The position numbers and the translations under genes were made by a program. 5,717 nucleotides of DNA from WHSM01 sp050701635 (lineage in GTDB: Bacteria; Actinomycetota; Actinomycetes; Mycobacteriales; Micromonosporaceae), in contig JBOGDF010000345.1 of assembly GCA_050701635.1 (NCBI GenBank), positions 1 through 5,717 on the forward strand, in the 5' to 3' direction. Shown piece after piece: positions 4,892 to 5,717 of this stretch. The notes under the pieces were generated by a model, which was given only the letters and a program-made list of their open reading frames with translations, searched no databases and was not told the DNA's origin. Numbering within the stretch: the first letter of the stretch is position 1; every line of letters begins with the position of its first letter.

Positions 4892-5717
4892 GTGCGCGAA
4901 GAGGAGCGGAAGTACGAAGTCGGCCCGTTGTTCGCGCTACCGGACCTGCGCGCGGCGACCCCGCGTGGCGGCCGGATCACCGAGCAGCCGCCGCTGACGC
5001 TGCGCGCCACGTACTACGACACCGGCGATCTGCGGCTGGCGCGGCACGGCGCGTCGCTGCGGCACCGGCGCGGCGAGACGGGTCCACCGTGGACGGTGAA
5101 GCTGCCGACCGGCGAGACGAACATCCGCGACGAGATCACCGCGCGCGGGCTGGCCAGCCGGATCCCGGAGCAGCTGGTGTCGCTGGTGACGGCGTACACC
5201 CGGGGCGCGCCGTTGGCGCCGGTGACGACGCTGCGCACCATCCGGCGTACGTACCTGGTGGCCGACGCCGCCGGCACGGTGCTCGCCGAGCTGGTCGACG
5301 ACACGGTCGCGGTGCTGGAAGGCCGCCGGGTGGTGTCCCGGTTCCGCGAGCTGGAGGTGGAACGCAAGGCCGGCGGCAGGGACGTACTGGACCGCATCGA
5401 GCGGGTGCTGGTCGGCTCCGGCGCCACGGCCGGCGGGTTCACGCCGAAGAGCGTACGGGCGCTCGGCCCGCTCGCCGCGGAGCCGCCGGACCTGCCGGCA
5501 CCGCAGCCGCTCGGCAAGGCCCCGGCGGTGGCCGACGTGCTGCTGGAGGAGCTGCGTACGGAGACCGGCCGGCTGCTGGCGTACGACCCCGCGGTACGGC
5601 TGTCCCCCACCGATCCGGCCGCGCTGGACGCGTACCGCGCCGCGTGCCGGCGACTGCGTACCGACCTGCACGGGTTCGGACCGCTGTTCGCCGGCGCGCC
5701 CGCCACCGCGCAGGAGC
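4892..5717 (+). CDS. CYTH and CHAD domain protein (polyphosphate-related), 3' end cut by the window
   Basis: The frame is open from GTG 4892 to the window edge, giving 275 residues without a stop. The N-terminus MREEERKYEV carries the ExExK signature of CYTH/triphosphate tunnel enzymes (Glu3, Glu5, Lys7). Further tunnel-lining features follow: YYDTGDLRLARHGASLRHRRG with Arg57 and Arg59, WTVKLP with Lys70, and FRELEVERK with Glu153, Glu155 and Glu157. This domain typically hydrolyses or binds triphosphates or polyphosphate with a divalent metal. From about residue 210 a CHAD helical domain begins (APAVADVLLEELRTETGRLL, then RAACRRLRTDLHGF); CHAD domains are basic helical bundles that bind polyphosphate. 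The usual His preceding the first CHAD arginine motif appears to be Asp246 here. Most of the CHAD domain lies beyond the window. Nearby ppk1 supports a role in polyphosphate turnover or sensing, but the exact substrate cannot be read from sequence. No other in-frame start fits as well, because the ExExK motif begins at residue 3. Confidence 0.9.
   Translation, partial: MREEERKYEVGPLFALPDLRAATPRGGRITEQPPLTLRATYYDTGDLRLARHGASLRHRRGETGPPWTVKLPTGETNIRDEITARGLASRIPEQLVSLVTAYTRGAPLAPVTTLRTIRRTYLVADAAGTVLAELVDDTVAVLEGRRVVSRFRELEVERKAGGRDVLDRIERVLVGSGATAGGFTPKSVRALGPLAAEPPDLPAPQPLGKAPAVADVLLEELRTETGRLLAYDPAVRLSPTDPAALDAYRAACRRLRTDLHGFGPLFAGAPATAQE

Noticed and set aside
4937..5706. Two minus-strand frames (244 and 230 residues) at the window end
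   Set aside because: They lie opposite a clear CYTH-CHAD reading frame on the + strand, which stays open to the window edge and explains the region.

Overview
The window comes from a very GC-rich actinobacterium. GTG starts, near-total G/C at third codon positions and frequent GTAC-containing codon pairs suggest Micromonosporaceae (Micromonospora or a relative). That placement is an impression, since no search was possible. All recognised genes lie on the + strand and follow one another closely.

Layout: (1) 1-157, the last ~51 codons of a gene whose C-terminus looks like the F420-pathway guanylyltransferase FbiD/CofC. (2) 179-376, a 65-residue degenerate cold-shock-like protein, probably co-transcribed with it. 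(3) 377-463, a short regulatory gap holding a two-unit, 11-bp-spaced PHO-box-like direct repeat and a possible -10 box. (4) 464-2764, polyphosphate kinase ppk1, with both catalytic histidines. (5) 2765-2985, an intergenic region with a 12-bp-arm inverted repeat in a locally AT-richer island, then a G-run/tandem-repeat block matching a canonical G-quadruplex pattern, then a promoter whose -10 box lies 7 nt before a GTG codon. (6) 2986-4845, an unusual membrane-anchored Hsp70-type ATPase: an actin-fold domain, a proline-rich linker, one transmembrane helix and a two-cysteine ectodomain, with no Hsp70 substrate-binding domain. (7) 4892-5717, the start of a CYTH-CHAD protein that runs off the window.

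The genes fit a polyphosphate theme. PPK1 makes polyphosphate, CYTH (triphosphate tunnel) domains act on triphosphates or polyphosphate, and CHAD domains bind polyphosphate. The PHO-box-like repeat before ppk1 suggests control by phosphate starvation through PhoP. The fbiD-ppk1 adjacency matches what I recall of the mycobacterial order Rv2983-Rv2984. The Hsp70-like membrane protein between the two polyphosphate genes is the least understood part of the window. Any link to polyphosphate rests only on position.

The three genes ppk1, the Hsp70-like gene and the CYTH-CHAD gene each start with GTG 6-7 nt after a -10-like hexamer, the arrangement expected for leaderless mRNAs. I see no tRNA, rRNA, CRISPR array or insertion sequence.
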